43,861 bases of DNA from Hofstenia miamia (GCA_004352715.1 SCFE01000001.1:7016867-7060727); one strand, 5' to 3'; positions 19,908-30,113 are shown, counted from the stretch's first letter. A program made the numbers and translations. Notes: a model not told the origin generated them from the sequence alone.

Positions 19908-22900
19908 TCACAGTTTGTTCAGTTTTTCATTAAATATATCATAATGTTTTTGGTATAAGCATAATTCTTTTATCATTATTGTCATTATCACATCAATCCT
20001 GCTTGTGTGAGCCAACTCAGGATGAATTTCAGTGTTAGGGTAGAAGAATTTGTATGTTGATCTGAGTGATTTCAATACCAATGCTTCATCATAGAAAGCA
20101 CTTATATTTTCTTGTACTTTTTCTCTCGTTATTTCTTCCACTTCATTTTTTCCTAACCTTATCATTGTTATGATTTCCACTCATCTTATCACATCATAAT
20201 ATCAGTATTGTGAGCTCCATAACTCTCCCCACACTATATCATTTATTCCTGAAAACAGTATAACTGTTTGCATTGTTCTCTTTTTAATTTCTTGTCTGAC
20301 CTTTGTATTTGTTTGTATATCACCTCTCCTTCTCTATATAGATCATATGGTGTGACTTCTCCTTCTATATAGATTCTCTGCTTGTTGTTATTTTTCAGCA
20401 AAATTTCTTTGGATTTCTTATTTCTTGTCATTCACTGTCTTTTTCACTTCTTATGGCATATTCACATACATATTTTCTTCATGCCATAATGCTTGAACAG
20501 TCTTTTTATCTTTTAACCGCCATGTTGGTATTAACATTGGTATTGAAATCATTGGTGGTGGCGTATATTTCAGTATTGGAGTCATTGTTTGTTTCTCTAT
20601 CACCTGGTAGGATCCTTGCATTTGCACTGTTGTCACCATTCCAAAGTTTGCTGGCTAGTTATTTTTAGCCTTCTTGATATTCTGCCAAAACATGTTTGTT
20701 AGACCATGCTTCATCAAATTCTGTGCCATTTCTGGTTTCATTATCATTTTTGAAGTAATACATTCAATATCCTCTGCTATCAGATTCTATGTTTGTAACA
20801 TTTCACCAATCTCTTATTGTGTAAAAGCTTCTGTGCATAATATCTTAATTAACGATTTCATTTCACATTCATATACTTCACCAGATATATTCTTTGTACT
20901 ATATTATTTGTATGCTCTTGTCTTACTGTGATCTCCATCAGCAATCTTTCATCATCTGTGTCCACCCAAGATATTTTGTTTGGTTCTTGTTCTCCCCATT
21001 TTTCCATATTGACTTTGTCAATTACTATCTGAATATTTGGGGTTAGTGATATCTCTGTCAATTGTAGCTGTGTGTCTTCCCTTTCCATTTCTTCTTGACT
21101 TTTACTCACCATTTCAATAGTTTCAATGGGGCAGTTTTGTCCTTCTATTTGCATCATCTCTGATCTTTTTATTATTTTTGTGTAAGTACACTGTAGGTAT
21201 TCTTTGAGATATTTCCTTATTTCTCTAGTTATTATTTCATGCACTTTCTTCTCTTCTATCATTTTTATTGTTTCCACCCTTTCAACTTGTTCTCTCTTCA
21301 TTAAGTTTCATGTTGTCATCCACAGTTGTTGCTTTAGTGATCTGAGCTTCAGGGTTTTCAAGTTGAGTTTGAGTTACTCAGAGCAAGTTTGAGTTTTTAA
21401 GTTTCAAGTTCAAGTTTGAGTATTTTTATAAATGAAATTCCAAGTTCAATTGAGTTTTTTTCTAATTCCGAGTTTTTATGGTAAAAAATATTTATTTTAC
21501 AATAATTCTAAGCTAAAAAAAATTTTTGTGATTGGTAAGAAAATTGATATTTAAAAAATTTAATTTTTACAGTATTTTTGAGTGGATTTTCAAACAAGTT
21601 CAAGTTTGAGTTTTCATGATTTCTCTTCTGAGTTTTTCCAATCAAGTTTTGTGAACTTATATGAGTTCAAGTTATTAACATTCCAAGTACTTGAAAACCC
21701 TGCTGAGCTTGTTGTTTGATGTTGCACCCCAAATGTATTTTTTCATTTTGTCAGGTAATTTGTCAATTTTGCCAAGGCATATAGCTGTTTTATTGGCAAG
21801 TTTGACTACGCTTGGTCTGCCTAACATATGTTGTTGCATAAGTAATCTGGTGAGATACTTTTCAAATTTCTGCTGCATCTTCTTTGTCAGTGATAATGGC
21901 AATATATCAACATATTGTAGCATCCATTGTTTAATGATCATTGGTATTGGGGCAATAGCTATCTTGTGTGCCTTATTTTTCTCCACCTGTTGTCTTTCTT
22001 TTCTCATCATTGGTAATACCAATTTTTTGTTGCTAGTTAATGCTATTGCCATCAGCCATATAGATGTTCTTGCTCTTATATCTGGTGCATTTATTTCTTC
22101 AAATATCAGTGTTTTGAAATTTCTCTTTGCTTGCATGTCAAATGCTCTTCTAATTTTTGTACAATACCACTTCTACTGATTTGTGATATTTTTTCATTGG
22201 TGATTTTATATCAATTAACATCCATTCCTCTTGTATCAGTTTTTCTGCTTTGATTTCTTTCCATACTTCTGCTATTTTTTGTAGGTGTTCAGGCGTCTGG
22301 TTTAAGCTGCATTTTAGAAATATGTTTCCTGTCTCTTCCAGATTAGGTTTCTGTTCCTACCAGTTCCATTGTTCTTGTCTGAAAGTACATATCAATTGCT
22401 ATCTTTGGTTCCACCATTATTCTTTGAGCTGGCACTATTTCATTGATCTGTAAATCTATCTTGATGAGATTGGAGATTTTTGATTTTTCACTGTCCAAAA
22501 TAAATAGGTTTTCTAGTTTTATTTCCATCTCTCTGACAAATTCTGGGATTTGTTCTTGATTGTGAGATATGATGATTATAACTTTCTTTTTGTACTTTTT
22601 CACTATTCTCAGTGTCTCCTTGATATTTGTCTGCAAGGTTTTCAAGCCAATCTCACTTTGTTTAACAAAATATATCATTTTAGGTGGTTCTTGTTGAGGT
22701 TTACTTGTTCACACTCTCATATTATTTTCTCTCAGTTTTTTGTGAGTTTCTGTACATCTTTGAGGGTAAACTGTTCATCAAATGTGATATGTACCATACT
22801 TTTGAAATATGGCCTATTGAATTCTTCCTTCATTATCATTGTATATGTGATTATCATATTATATATAGGTCTATTCTTTTTATCTATCACTATTGGGATG

Positions 22901-23043
22901 GCAGAACTTTCATTTTCTTTTGTGGATGTTGTTTGTCTAATCAATCATTTTGTTTCTGGAAAGAGGTTGTCATATAAGCTATATCTCATTCTTTGATGTG
23001 CAATAAAGTATAGATGTATGCATTCTTTTCCTATTTTCGTCAT
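19908..23043 (-). pseudogene. Post-pol ORF3, element G (fullest copy)
   Basis: Unknown family; about 900 codons once the 353-bp insertion at 21350-21702 is discounted. Blocks in order: start at 23043 (MTKIGKECIHLYFIAHQ), SAIPIVIDKKNRP, FDEQFTLKDVQKL, VIIIISHNQEQIPE, IAIDMYFQTR, SIWLMAIALTSNKK, IAPIPMIIKQWML, KYIWGATSN, [insertion], ITREIRKYLK, IIKRSEM, VNMEKWGE, VDTDDERLLMEI, MISIPMLIPTWRL, QRIYIEGEVTPYDLY, LFSGINDIVWGELW, AHTSRIDVIMTIM and HYDIFNEKLNKL. It is Lys/Glu-rich and appears soluble, with no clear membrane helix. It lies between integrase and the polypurine tract, where env-like ORFs occur. Several frameshifts and stops make it a pseudogene, but the same blocks in copies A, E, H and J show it was a real gene. 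Confidence 0.75.
21350..21702. mobile_element. 353-bp hAT-like MITE inserted in ORF3
   Basis: Terminal inverted repeats CAGGGTTTTCAAG (21350-21362) and CTTGAAAACCCTG (21690-21702) are a perfect 13-base match. They are flanked by an exact 8-bp direct repeat CTGAGCTT (21342-21349 and 21703-21710). An 8-bp target duplication with CAGGG termini is typical of hAT elements. The inside is AT-rich and full of TTCAAGTTTGAG-like words, with no transposase. Ignoring the insertion brings ORF3 copy G back into register with copy H, which confirms it as a later insertion. Confidence 0.92.
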
Positions 23044-23154
23044 TTAACTCTCTCTTTCTTCAGATCTAGATGATTATATGAAAGAATTTCTGAACTCTGT
23101 GTTGTCACTTAGAATGAACTAGTCAAAGGTTTTTCTGAAAAGTCCATTTCAGAG

Positions 23155-23700
23155 TCATTGCTAATCAGTTGGATATCTGCATCCTTTAAGAGTATTGTAG
23201 CTGTTTCCTCTTTGCCCTTTAGTTGGCATCAAGTACTGCTGGATGTTGAGGGGGAGTGTGAATATTTTGGTGTTTCCAACCTCACATCCTTTAATTGACA
23301 ATTGGTATCTCAATGATGACCCTCTGTTATCTGCCTGCCATTTAATTGGCATTTGGGTGAGGGTGAACTTTTTGTTTTTGTCTCCATCCTCATACCCTTT
23401 AATTGGTAATCAGATTGTGGAGATCTTCTTCTTATTCTGCATCATGTATTGCTAGGTGGTTGATTCTCCATCCTCATACCATTTAATTGGTAATCAGATT
23501 GTGGAGTTCATCTTTGAATTCTTTGTCTTTTGTTACTAGGTGTTAAATGCTCCATCATCATGCCCTTTATTTGCCCATTGGATTGTGGAGACCTAGTTTT
23601 TCTCGTACTGCTAGTCAATGTTTCCTCCATCCTCACGCCATTTAAATGATGATCAGATTGCAGAGTCCTTCTGTGCACTCTTCTGGCTTTCATTGGCAAT
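23155..23700 (-). repeat. In-frame tandem repeat spacer after integrase, element G
   Basis: The core CTCCATCCTCATACC (variants) followed by a TTTAATTGGTAATCAGATTGTGG-type stretch starts at 23382, 23466, 23550 and 23625. The spacings are 84, 84 and 75, all multiples of three. More degenerate units lie at about 23170-23360. On the coding strand each unit reads roughly SPQSDYQLNGMRME. It sits between the end of integrase and ORF3. One unit carries a stop. Function unknown; a flexible linker or variable spacer is possible. Confidence 0.75.
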
Positions 23701-23744
23701 CTGTGCATACTGTTGGTTCTCTTCATTTTTCCTAAATTCAGTTA

Positions 23745-24014
23745 CTAAATAATATCCCATACTTCAGGGTCATATTTATTTTTATTTTTTACTGCAATCT
23801 GGGGCATTACTCTTCTTTCAACTTCTGGTTCATCATTTTGAGGTCCATATTCCTCCTGGAATTCTTCTTCATAAACACTATTCAGATCATCCATTTTGGC
23901 ATATGTACTGTCATCAATCTGTATGATTTTAAATTCCACATTTTTATCTAGCATAGTTTGCTCTATATCTATTGTTGCTCATTAGCTTTTTTACCTGGTT
24001 CACGTCTTGTGTTC
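23745..24014 (-). pseudogene. pol: Acidic post-integrase segment of Pol, element G
   Basis: A 69-codon open frame (23745-23954) with KMDDLNSVYEEEFQEEYGP and NKNKYDPEVWDII, upstream of the repeat spacer. It is rich in Asp and Glu. In element A the matching position (13000-13200) has DDGLNKIEF and MQIDYDGN, also acidic. It is probably the C-terminal tail of Pol. No catalytic motif. Confidence 0.55.
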
Positions 24015-25229
24015 TCAGTAAAGTGTATCCCCCTCCTTATGTGGTTTCCCATATATTTTCTTGTTGAAATTTCTTTCTTGTCTGATCACAGATTTTTTTG
24101 TATTAGGACACATTGCTTCATGAATTCCTGTAATTTGGTCTTTGATCTTTCTTATATATTTGTTATCTGGTTTATCAGAGTACATGTGATATTGCATCCA
24201 TATTGGTGTTGCTGCTTCTCTTCCAAATATGGCTTTATATGGAGTCATCCCTGTTATTGAATGTACTGAGGTGCTATAGAAATATTCTACCATTTCTATG
24301 ACGTCTCTCCAGTCTCTCCCTCCTATTCTTGATGTTAGTACTCTTATTAATTTGATCATAGTTATATTAAGTCTCTCAACAGCTCTGTTTGCCTGTGGAT
24401 GATACGCCATTGTTTTTTCAGTTAAAATTTAAATTAATTTAGTCATTTCTTTGAATAATTTGCTTTTGAATTGCACTCCTCTATCAGATACTATTGTTTG
24501 CATTGCTCTGAATTTCAGTATCCATTCCTTCATAATCTTCTCTGCTACTATTTTCACCATTGTCAAATCTAATGGAATCATTTGTGCATACTTTGCAAAA
24601 TTATCCACCAATAAAAGTATGTACTGATATCCCTCATCATCCTGTGATAACTTTTCCAAATCCACATGCACTATCTCATTTCACACTGTTGCTATTATCT
24701 TCTCCAGTGGTGCTGTCTGTCTTGGGAAATAACTTTTATTATTTATCAGACATGTTGTACACTTGTTAATTATATCTTCCACCGTCCTTCTAATGCTTGT
24801 TGTTATGAATCTGGCATTAAATGTTTTTTCTGTTTGAATTATCCTGATATGTTCATTTTTGTGTACTTTCCTTACCAATTCCTCAGGAATTGCTATTCTC
24901 AGCATTTTCACTTCAAAATATAGAAGTCCATTGTTATTTATCTTCCATTTGTATCTTTGAAAATAGCTGTCAGCTTCTTTCCCTAGAATCCTTTTTTCAT
25001 CATGTACTTTTTCTATTATTTCTCTCAAAATGATATCAGTTTTTTGTTTTTTGATGATGTCATTCTCAGTGATCTCTTCTTTGATTGTTATAGGCATTAT
25101 CATATTCCCCTTCTTATCTGCATTTATTTCTGGTAGTTCCATATACTCATTATTAGGTAAGAATTGAAATTGTTTCTTTTTGCTGTCTTGTTTTTTCAAT
25201 ATCTCTGATACTCTTGTAGGGCTGTCCAA
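24015..25229 (-). pseudogene. pol: Integrase domain of Pol, element G
   Basis: A linker frame from 25229 leads to the zinc domain (VHKNEH.., NKCTTC), the HHCC pattern. The catalytic core has HVDLEKL (first Asp), IVSDRGVQF (second Asp, 59 residues on) and NRAVERLN (Glu, about 35 residues after that), so the D,D-35-E triad is complete. The tail has RNFNKKIYGKPHKEGDTLY. Integrase would insert the cDNA into the chromosome. Single in-frame stops at about 24680 and 24427 split it into three frames. Otherwise it is the best-preserved integrase in the window. The GPY/F end seems to be lost at 24015. Confidence 0.9.
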
Positions 25230-25641
25230 AAATCTGCATTTTTGTGTAGTGTGCCCTTTCAGTGTTCTATTGTGAATTTGAATTCATTCAGATATTCAAT
25301 CTATTGTGACACTATTGACGATTTATCACCTGAAAACTTTTTTAACCATGCTAGTCCACTATTATTGGTTCATACTTTAAAATTTTGACCTATCCAAAAA
25401 TAACGAAATTTTTTAATACTTTCTGCCAATGCCAACATTTCCAATTTAGTTGATCCATAATTTTCTTCACTCTGTTTGAGTTTTCTACTGAAATACTGTA
25501 TAGGTACCTCTTTTCCATCTTTTATCTGCCCCAGACATGCACTTATGGCAACATTGCTTGCATTGTAATCTAGGATAAATTCTTTTTCATAATCAGGTGT
25601 GTTCAATGATTGCATCTTACTTAACTCAGTCTTTATGTTGT
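25230..25641 (-). pseudogene. pol: RNase H domain of Pol, element G
   Basis: An 81-codon frame (25370-25615) reads FILDYNASNVAISACLGQ, VPIQYFSRKLKQSEENYG, KLEMLALAESIKKFRYFWIG. After a break come TNNSGLAWLKKFSGDK and LHKNADFWTAL. The Glu is present. The first catalytic Asp (T-D-A-S in most relatives) is Asn (AAT), the same as in element A. The T-D of the later block is T-N here. RNase H removes the RNA template during cDNA synthesis. A frameshift at about 25640 separates it from RT. Confidence 0.85.
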
Positions 25642-26655
25642 CTAATTGTTCCTGCTCTCTCCATGTCCATTTGAAAGTCTTTTTTTCTTTAACAATGTCG
25701 TCATTTTGTTTGTCTTATGGGCTACATTTGCTATAAAAGATCCATAGTAGTTTATAAATCCCATTATTCTCTGTAGGTCTTTTTTCATTTTCAGACTACT
25801 AATATTTTGTATCATTTCTTTCGCATTGTTCTTCATTTTTATTTCTCCTTTTTGTATCTGTCTTCCCAAGAATACTACTTGAGTTTTCAGAATTTCACAA
25901 TTTTTCCTGTTTACATGCAGTCCTGCATTATATAAAATTGTCAATGTTCTGTCTAATTTATCCATATGCACCTCGTTTCTATTGCTTGCTATTAGGATGT
26001 CATCTATGTATGCAATTATTCCTTTTTTGATCTTTTTGTTATTTTGCTTGAATACCTTTGTTACATACCTCTCAAAGGTAGCTGGCACATTACATAATCC
26101 AAAAGCCATGTACATCCATTCCAATAGACCATATGGCATTATAAATGCTGTCTTTTTGATATCTTTAGGCTCCATTGGCACCTGCCAATACGCCTTACAT
26201 AGATCTATACAGGTGTAATACTTATTTTTGCTAGCCTCATATATGATATCTTCTATCCTTGGAAGTGGGTATGCGTCTTTCTTTGTAATATCATTGAGCT
26301 TATGAAAGTCTATGCACAATCTGTACTTTTTCCCTTGTTTAACAAAGACTGTTGGCGCAGCATATGGGCTTTCACTAGGTCTTATTATCTTGTTGTCTAT
26401 CAACTCATTCAAAATTGTATTATAATTTTCTTTCAAATTTTCTGGCACTCTCCTACAGGGTAATCTTATCAGTTCATCCATAGTTGTTATAATTTTATGC
26501 ATTTCGCCCACTGCTTTTCCAACACTTATTTCTCCAAAGTTGAATATCTTTGTGTGTTTCTGTAGTACTTTGATCAAATTTTCCCTTTCTCTTTCATTCA
26601 AGTGCTGATATTGTTTTATTAATTTCTGGTATCTGATACTTTTTGTCTTCTTCAA
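25642..26655 (-). CDS. pol: Reverse transcriptase domain of Pol, element G
   Basis: An open frame of 337 codons and the most intact domain in the window. Order: VGKAVGEMHK and RRVPENLKENYNTILNELID (residues about 45-87), SPYAAPTVFVKQGKKYRLC (96-114), YPLPRIEDI, motif A YTCIDLCKAYWQVPM with Asp 151, AFGLCNVPATFERYV (184-198), the active-site AYIDDILIAS with Asp 218 and 219, VVFLGRQI, and the tail IMGFINYYGSFI. All three catalytic aspartates are present. Motif order and wording are those of Ty3/gypsy RT. The annotated Met is simply the first in the frame; it is part of a longer Pol polyprotein. The neighbouring domains are frameshifted, so Pol as a whole is not intact. Confidence 0.93.
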   Translation of the reverse strand: MKKTKSIRYQKLIKQYQHLNERERENLIKVLQKHTKIFNFGEISVGKAVGEMHKIITTMDELIRLPCRRVPENLKENYNTILNELIDNKIIRPSESPYAAPTVFVKQGKKYRLCIDFHKLNDITKKDAYPLPRIEDIIYEASKNKYYTCIDLCKAYWQVPMEPKDIKKTAFIMPYGLLEWMYMAFGLCNVPATFERYVTKVFKQNNKKIKKGIIAYIDDILIASNRNEVHMDKLDRTLTILYNAGLHVNRKNCEILKTQVVFLGRQIQKGEIKMKNNAKEMIQNISSLKMKKDLQRIMGFINYYGSFIANVAHKTNKMTTLLKKKRLSNGHGESRNN

Positions 26656-27018
26656 TTACGTTAATTGTTTTATTCACTATCATTTTTCCAATCTTGACTC
26701 TCTTTCCTTTTATTTTAAGAGTGTCTCTTTTATGTTGACTATGTGGTTAGTCATGTTCAATATCAGTATAGTACCTTTACCTTCTTTTAGTGTACACAGG
26801 CATGACAGAATTGATAATTTTTTCATGTTAATTCCCTTCTGATCATATATCATGACTTCTCCTCTCATATCATCTCCCATTTGTATCTGACACAGTTTCC
26901 AATTATTGGGTAATATTTTTACATCCTCACTTAATTGAAATTGTATTGCCTCTGTATTCTCTTCTTCTTCTTCATGGGTTGTTACTATTTCTTCCTGTAA
27001 TGATATTGTTTTATTCAT
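26656..27018 (-). pseudogene. pol: Protease-RT linker of Pol, element G
   Basis: A 102-codon frame (26710-27018) with an acidic run (HEEEEENTEAIQFQL), NNWKLCQIQMGDDMRGEVMI and GKGTILILNMTNHIVNIKE. This is the same linker as in D (HQWKMHTI.., GRILILNAMNQNVNLKK) and A. The G-D-D-F-L end of the protease, which should precede it, is missing: a deletion joins the protease flap region to this linker. Confidence 0.7.
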
Positions 27019-27224
27019 GTAATCTTCATTTGTGAGAATGTGGTGTTCACTATTTGAATTGGTATTTCTTGCAATTTACCTTTTATGTCAATATAATCTC
27101 CTGATGCATTTATTAACCTACTTTTTTCTTTTTGTAGATTTTCTCTTCTGAATCTTATTTTCAATGCACATTCATTGATAATGATTGATATTACTGCTCC
27201 CATGTCTATAGTTGCTTTGACCAT
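27015..27224 (-). pseudogene. pol: Retropepsin N-terminal part, element G
   Basis: A 69-codon frame: KATIDMGAVISIIINECALK, then RLINASGDYIDIKGKLQEI and IQIVNTTF. It matches element D, where the active site reads IDTGAA. Here the active-site DTG is DMG (Thr to Met). The C-terminal half with G-D-D-F-L is deleted. A retropepsin works as a dimer around D-T/S-G and cuts the Gag-Pol polyprotein; this copy cannot be functional. Confidence 0.85.
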
Positions 27225-27364
27225 TATCCCATTAATTACAACTGTGATTGTATTTGTTTTGATCAGGTCAGTTATGATTAGAACAGGTGCACAGTTTATT
27301 GGAGATGGTGCTCCTTTTAGTTTAAAGTCTCACTATCTGTTTCTTCATTTTGTTCTTCTTCATC

Positions 27365-27592
27365 CTCATCATCTGACAAGTCTTCTTCTTCAAAATAGGC
27401 TTCCTCCTCCTTGATCAAATTCACTTGTCTCTTGCAATATTTCTTCATGTGGCCTTTCTTACCTTTTCAATCTTTCCTATGTATTCTTTTTATTGTACCA
27501 TCTTTCAATTTAATTTTTACAATGTCATTTCTAGGTTTTTTTATGTCTTCTTTTCCTGTTGTTTTTCCATTACTATTTGTCATTGGTACTGG
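27365..27592 (-). pseudogene. gag: Gag C-terminal remnant, element G
   Basis: The sequence from 27592 reads IVKIKLKDGTIKRIHRKD, a stop, KGKKGHMKKYC, then KEEEAYFEEEDLSDDEDEEE. It matches element D (IVKVKGKDGKTRKIKEKD, zinc knuckle, DEEAYYNEED). The knuckle has lost both N-terminal Cys: one position is the stop and the other lies in a two-codon deletion. The acidic tail is conserved between the two elements. The LTR-1 at 27593 cuts the gene, and the rest of gag is not found. Confidence 0.8.
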
Positions 27593-28458
27593 TGTAACAT
27601 CCTCCACCTAGCTTATTACGCCGTGTCTAATTACTGATAATGAGTACTCTAGTAAATCGCGGGTGAGGTGTTACCAAGTTGTTGAACCATCAGACCTTCC
27701 TCTCTCATTAACTAGTTATGTTAATCAGATAATTGAGTATTAACTATCACTGTTTAGGTGACAGAGCAGTATGATGTTTCCTCTTCAGTTCTTCCATGGG
27801 CTACTGCCCGAAGCCGATCTCCACAACACAGCTCCTCTCCTTCTGCAACGATAGTTGAATCCACGGCACCACCTCAGCTCAACTGGAATTAATTATGTGT
27901 ACCTTACGTTAGCTTAGTGTGTGCACTCAAGTAAAGTTGTAACTGACTTAAACTCAAAGTTGTAAAGTGTTTGTTGTTTTTATTTAATAAAGCAACCGGG
28001 CATTGACACTAACTGCATTTTATAAAATATTAGAATAGCCATTACCGTAAAACTATCGGCTTAATTATTCAAATAATAAGATTGCAGTTTCCTATACCTA
28101 CATTTAATAGTATTACATGTAAGGTCATTTATCAAGTCAATTATAGTCGAGTCTCCTACATTTAAGAATATATAAATATCCCTAAGTGTCGACTATCCAG
28201 TCGTTTCAGGCATTGATTATTTCATACATGTATTGATCGATAGTCAGACTAGGCAAGAATCGAAAAACTCCTAACCGTAACATAGGTGCAGTTTCATGAC
28301 TGGCACAAGGACCCTGAGAATCGATCCCGTGATGGAATCCAGGCACTACTCGACACAACTTGCCTAGCTGCACATTTTATTAAATAATCAAACCAGATAA
28401 AGTAGAAATGAAAATTAAATAAACTCCGAAGAATTTATTGTTCATCAAAATTATGGTT
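27593..28458 (-). mobile_element. LTR-1, truncated near its transcription start
   Basis: The plus strand begins TGTAACATCCTCCACC at 27593 and matches 8811-10149 and 36601-37752 up to CAAAATTATGGTT at 28458. There it breaks, just downstream of where the TATA box would be on the sense strand. U3 with the TATA box is missing. It cuts the gag of element G. Confidence 0.9.
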
Positions 28459-29440
28459 AAATTGCTTTTAGAATTAGAAGAGAAAGATGTCCTTGGAATG
28501 AGGAAATGGTGTCTCACTGAGATGTTTACTAAGGAGGAGTTAGTCATTCTATAATCACCTGGGCAACAAGTGACCTTGGATGTGGAATGCACTACTGCTC
28601 AAATTAAAATCTCCTCCAGTCATATTGAGAAACTATGAAAAAATGAACTATGAAATCAGTTTTGGGACACACTGAATGAAGCAAGAATCAATTACCCAGT
28701 CATGATCAGCACCACTAGCTTATGGGAGAAATCTAGTTTTGGAAAATTGACAAGGACAACCTGCTATGTATATCCCCTCCCTGCATCAAGACTCCTCTAG
28801 TGCTACCCAAATGGAGGGTGAAGAAAGGAAAGTGAAAGATAGCTGCTCATTTGCCAGATAAACTGAACTTCATTAGCAGTGGACAAGATGCAAAGAGACT
28901 TAAGCAAAACTTGGAGTACAAAGAAGTTCAGGAAAAACTTATTGATGGGGACAACAAGGAGCATGTGTTTATTGATGGTAATTTAACTATCAGTGACATT
29001 TTTCTGAGAGGTTTGCCAATACATGACAAATACTGAAGATTAACAAAAAGATCTTACAAACAAGCCCTAGAGTCCTAATACTATTTGAGGCTGCAGGAGA
29101 TTTAATGTGGATCAACAATGTGGAAACCATTACCCATTATTATGATGTGACTAAGTGGATAGAGATTATAATGATGCTAAGAGCTGATGTATATGATCCC
29201 AAAAAGATGACCCTAAAACAGGTGCAGAAGTTCTGTTCATTATTTGTTGACCATGCTATGAGGATGGGATCTTTGTAAGAAGTGTTTGTCCATTTCTATC
29301 CTCAGACTAACACTAGGCCCACAGATGCTCACACCTCTGATAATGATGCCTTAATGACTCTTATGGTAGCACTCAAAGGATTCCATTTGTATAAACAGTT
29401 CTACAACACATTTACTAGGAGATTAAATAATTTACTTTGA
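28459..29440 (+). pseudogene. Post-pol ORF3, copy J (C-terminal part, plus strand)
   Basis: Frameshifted pieces left to right: MFTKEELVIL, VTLDVECTTAQIKI, NQFWDTLNEARINYPVMIST, KTPLVLPKWRVKKGK; a 61-codon frame 28851-29036 with EHVFIDGNLTISDIFLRG; then LILFEAAGDLMW, YYDVTKWIEIIMML and AHTSDNDALMTLMVALKG; and FYNTFTRRLNNLL ending at a TGA at 29438. It matches copies H and G block by block. It is on the opposite strand to element G and lies between two LTR-1 fragments in opposite orientation. The G-x-N-D-like motif of G and E (FSGLNDI) has become FEAAGDL here. There are at least five frame breaks. Confidence 0.75.
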
Positions 29441-29467
29441 AACTGCCCAATTAGCTCAAGGCAATTG

Positions 29468-30113
29468 GTAAAGAATTTTATTCAGAATTCTTATTTTGTT
29501 TCTACTATAGCAGTTTGATTATTTAATACAATGTTGAGCTAATCAAGTGGTGTTTAGTAGTAGTCTGGATCCATCATAGAGAATGATTCAAGGGTCCCTG
29601 TGCCAGGCCATGAAAGTGCACATAAGTTAGGTGTAGGAGTTTTTCTCTCAATTAGTAACTAGCAATCATTTAATACATTTAATACTATTTTAGATCCAAA
29701 TTAATGACTGATAAATGACTGATATAGTGACTGTACATATATTTATAAATGTACGTTAGGAAGCTGCTCAATATTAATGTATTTAGAAATGCCAATATAT
29801 TTTGGTAATGGCTAAATGTAATATTAAATTAGCAGCTAGTAACAAGTCAGGTTGTGAACAGATAAAACACTTTTACAAAATAGAGTTTAAGTTGAATTGT
29901 GTCATGTCTTGAGTATGCACTGAGCTAGGATAGGGTACACATAAGCTGTATTGATGAGCTGAGGTGTGGTACTCAACCAAATGGATCATCAGAGGATTGG
30001 TGAAACTGGATGTGGAGATCAGCTTCAGGCAGATGCCCATTATTGATCATTAGAGAAATTGCTGCATGGCTTCATCACCTAAATAGTGAACAGTCAAGTC
30101 TAGTTATATCACA
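29468..30113 (+). mobile_element. LTR-1, sense orientation, truncated start, cut by gap
   Basis: It starts inside LTR-1 at TAAAGAATTTTATTC..GAATTCTTATTTTG, near the presumed transcription start. It continues through TGTTTAGTAGTAGTCTGGATCC, the GGAGTTTTTC block and the AGATCAGCTTCAGGCAGATGCCC block to the gap at 30114. It is more diverged than the other LTR-1 copies. It follows the stop of ORF3 copy J after 27 bases. Confidence 0.75.

Noticed and set aside
22550-22996. Plus-strand frames rich in Phe/Ile/Leu/Tyr that look like membrane proteins opposite ORF3 and pol
   Set aside because: They are antisense shadows of a Lys/Glu/Ile-rich protein gene. Reverse-complement Lys and Glu codons give Phe and Ser/Leu codons.
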